Made by a program: the position numbers and the translations under genes. From contig DDVC01000210.1 of the NCBI GenBank assembly GCA_002345145.1, positions 4,422 through 11,021 on the forward strand: DNA of 6,600 nucleotides, written 5' to 3'. This stretch comes from Bacteroidetes bacterium UBA2322 (GTDB lineage Bacteria > Bacteroidota > Bacteroidia > Chitinophagales > UBA2359). Numbering within the stretch: the first letter of the stretch is position 1; each line of letters starts with the position of its first letter. The notes beneath the pieces were generated by a model. It did not search any database. It saw nothing but the letters and a program-made list of their open reading frames with translations, and had not been told where the DNA came from. This document shows positions 5,144-6,600 of the stretch, piece by piece.

Positions 5144-6115
5144 ATGAATACCCCAGAGCCTATATTGATGGAAAACAAAGACCGGTTTGTCTTGTTTCCG
5201 ATTAAGTACGCCGATGTATGGAAAATGTACAAACAAGCCGAAGCCAGTTTTTGGACTGCCGAAGAAATAGACCTCTCACAAGACCTTACCGACTGGGCAA
5301 AACTTTCTGACGACGAGCGGTTTTTTATCAAACACATATTAGCCTTTTTTGCTGCCAGTGATGGCATTGTGAACGAAAATTTGGCTATCAATTTTATGAA
5401 CGATGTGCAAATTCCCGAAGCCCGATGTTTTTACGGCTTCCAAATTGCTATTGAAAACATACACTCCGAAACATACAGCCTACTCATAGACACCTACATA
5501 AAAGACCCCACTGAGCGCAGCTACCTCTTTAATGCCATTGAAACAGTGCCCTGTGTAAAAAAGAAAGCCCATTGGGCGCTGCGCTGGATAGAGCAGGCTC
5601 CCTCGTTTGCCCATAGGCTCATTGCTTTTGCGGCGGTAGAAGGCATCTTTTTCAGTGGTAGTTTTTGTTCTATTTTTTGGCTCAAAAACAGAGGGCTCAT
5701 GCCCGGCTTATCGTTTAGCAATCAGCTTATTAGCCGAGATGAAGGTTTGCACTGCGATTTTGCTTGTTTGCTGTATGGCATGTTGCAAAACAAACCTGCC
5801 GAGGCAGAGGTAAAAGCCATTATTTGCGAAGCAGTTGATTACGAAAAAGAATTTGTTACCGATGCCCTGCCGGTTTCGCTTATAGGTATGAATGCCCAAC
5901 TGATGCAGCAATACATAGAGTTTGTTGCCGACAGGTTATTAGTAGCATTGGGCTATGGCAAGGTTTACCACACCACCAATCCGTTCCCTTTTATGGAAAT
6001 GATTAGTTTGCAGGGTAAAACCAATTTCTTTGAAAACCGTGTATCCGAATACCAAAAAGCCGGCGTAATGGCTGAAAAATCGGCACAAGTGTTTGCCTTA
6101 GACGAAGATTTTTAA
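5144..6115 (+). CDS. nrdB: Class Ia ribonucleotide reductase, small (beta) subunit
   Basis: NrdB houses the diiron-tyrosyl radical cofactor that starts reduction of ribonucleoside diphosphates in the NrdA subunit, supplying dNTPs. The 323-residue protein is strikingly like the eukaryotic R2 type, with SFWTAEE (35-41), AASDGIVNENL (70-80) and FSGSF (170-174). Iron ligands by alignment with mouse R2 are Asp73, Glu104, His107, Glu166, Glu200 and His203. Tyr111 (IENIHSETY) is the radical tyrosine. Trp37, Asp199 and Tyr303 correspond to the radical-transfer path. The C-terminal FALDEDF is the tail that docks into NrdA. All key residues are intact, so the protein should be active. ATG 5144 is preferred over ATG 5168 because PEPIL is typical of this N-terminus. 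No nrdA lies beside it: idi is upstream, and a terminator and an antitoxin gene follow. Confidence 0.97.
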   Translation: MNTPEPILMENKDRFVLFPIKYADVWKMYKQAEASFWTAEEIDLSQDLTDWAKLSDDERFFIKHILAFFAASDGIVNENLAINFMNDVQIPEARCFYGFQIAIENIHSETYSLLIDTYIKDPTERSYLFNAIETVPCVKKKAHWALRWIEQAPSFAHRLIAFAAVEGIFFSGSFCSIFWLKNRGLMPGLSFSNQLISRDEGLHCDFACLLYGMLQNKPAEAEVKAIICEAVDYEKEFVTDALPVSLIGMNAQLMQQYIEFVADRLLVALGYGKVYHTTNPFPFMEMISLQGKTNFFENRVSEYQKAGVMAEKSAQVFALDEDF

Positions 6116-6135
6116 ATCTTCTTAAAGATACAATG

Positions 6136-6150
6136 CCCTGTTTTACAGGG
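6136..6150. repeat. Small hairpin after nrdB
   Basis: CCCTGT (6136-6141) and ACAGGG (6145-6150) form a six-pair stem with a TTT loop, 21 bases after the nrdB stop. No T tract follows. It may protect the 3' end of the transcript; the main terminator follows at 6171. Confidence 0.4.
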
Positions 6151-6170
6151 TTGGCGCATGTTTTTCCACT

Positions 6171-6205
6171 TCGTGCCATTGCAATTTTGCATGGCACGAT
6201 TTTTT
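6171..6205 (+). terminator. Intrinsic terminator of nrdB
   Basis: TCGTGCCAT (6171-6179) pairs with ATGGCACGA (6191-6199) over nine positions, and GCA/TGC extends the stem after a one-base bulge. Six T residues follow at 6200-6205. It lies 56 bases after the nrdB stop and separates nrdB from the antitoxin gene. Confidence 0.85.
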
Positions 6206-6327
6206 ATGCTGTAATAAGTGATTGTGAATATGTTTTGACACATGCTGAAATGAAGAAAACGACCATAAAATCAATTTTACCGTACCTCAATGCCCCTGTT
6301 TTTTGTAGATGAAAATACTTTTTGAAG

Positions 6328-6350
6328 TGCTATTTTTAGCATACGCATAC
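6328..6350. promoter_or_regulatory. Inverted and direct repeats upstream of the antitoxin gene (possible operator)
   Basis: TGCTA (6328-6332) and TAGCA (6337-6341) form an inverted repeat, followed by the tandem hexamer GCATACGCATAC (6339-6350). They lie 20-40 bases before the antitoxin start, and HigA-type antitoxins usually repress their own promoter. A loose -7-like TACTTTTTG lies just upstream (6316-6324). The assignment is tentative. Confidence 0.3.
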
Positions 6351-6370
6351 TTTTTTCAAAACAAATAGCC

Positions 6371-6600
6371 ATGAAAACATACACCTTAAACGAAGTGCAA
6401 AACCAATTGATAGGAAAAATAGGAACGCCCGAAAGAGATGCTTTTGAATATGAGCTTCAAATGGAACTTATTGGTAAAGCCATTAAACAAACAAGGTTAG
6501 ACTGCCAATTAACGCAAGAAGAACTTGGTAAAATTACCGGCGTACAGAGGGAGCAAATATCAAAACTTGAAAAAAAGGCTCTTTATGAAATTGGTTGCAG
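6371..6600 (+). CDS. HigA-like antitoxin, XRE-family helix-turn-helix (partial, cut by window end)
   Basis: The first 76 residues are present. The N-terminus (MKTYTLNEVQNQLIGKIGTP) followed by an RDAFEYELQMELIGKAIK helix is typical of Bacteroidota HigA-type antitoxins. Residues 47-68 (LTQEELGKITGVQ, then REQISKLEK) form an XRE/Cro-type DNA-binding helix-turn-helix. In type II modules such a protein binds the HigB RNase toxin and represses its own operon. The usual order in this phylum puts the toxin gene directly upstream, but no such frame is found between the nrdB terminator and this start. The only short frame there is 19 codons (6309-6368), which does not resemble a toxin. A toxin gene could lie beyond the right edge, or this is a solitary regulator. 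The ATG at 6371 fits the family N-terminus. Confidence 0.8.
   Translation, partial: MKTYTLNEVQNQLIGKIGTPERDAFEYELQMELIGKAIKQTRLDCQLTQEELGKITGVQREQISKLEKKALYEIGC

Noticed and set aside
6309..6368. Nineteen-codon frame just before the antitoxin gene
   Set aside because: It is short and hydrophobic, with no resemblance to HigB or RelE, and it overlaps the possible operator repeats.

Overview
The window looks like a chromosomal stretch from a member of the Bacteroidota. Four observations support this. A truncated protein at the left edge ends in what reads as a type IX secretion (T9SS) C-terminal sorting domain. Bacteroidota-type -7 promoter boxes (TAnnTTTG) sit in front of several genes. Start codons lack Shine-Dalgarno sequences. 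The proteins (an MltD-like transglycosylase, a eukaryote-like class Ia NrdB and a HigA-like antitoxin) read like those of this phylum. I cannot place it at genus level.

Layout from left to right. Positions 1-105 are the last 34 codons of a secreted T9SS cargo protein. A 351-base gap (106-456) holds two strong hairpins and a promoter. Next is a two-gene unit whose coding regions overlap by 20 bases: a TerB-like helical protein (457-897) and a YbjN-like protein (878-1354). A gap of about 600 bases (1355-1953) precedes a membrane-anchored lytic transglycosylase (1954-2841). A secreted protein of unknown function with a Ca-loop/FG-GAP-like motif follows (2992-3891), with its own promoter. It ends four bases from the end of idi (isopentenyl diphosphate isomerase, minus strand, 3896-4465), and its terminator lies inside the idi 3' end. 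A 678-base non-coding gap (4466-5143) carries inverted repeats, a consensus DnaA box, a good promoter and two leader palindromes in front of nrdB (5144-6115, ribonucleotide reductase small subunit). nrdB ends in a clear intrinsic terminator and has no nrdA next to it. The right edge has the start of a HigA/XRE-type antitoxin gene (6371 onward, cut by the window) with no toxin gene upstream of it.

Most genes here appear to be independent housekeeping or envelope functions: peptidoglycan turnover, isoprenoid precursor supply and dNTP synthesis. Only the TerB/YbjN pair looks like an operon. I found no clear new multi-gene system. The best leads are regulatory: the nrdB upstream region, the terminator nested in idi, the uncharacterised TerB-YbjN pair, and short words (GCCCTGTT, TTTGCGCCA) recurring in the non-coding gaps. 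In four genes the longest open frame was not used as the gene start; the chosen starts rest on promoter positions, on where family-like sequence begins and on signal-like N-termini.
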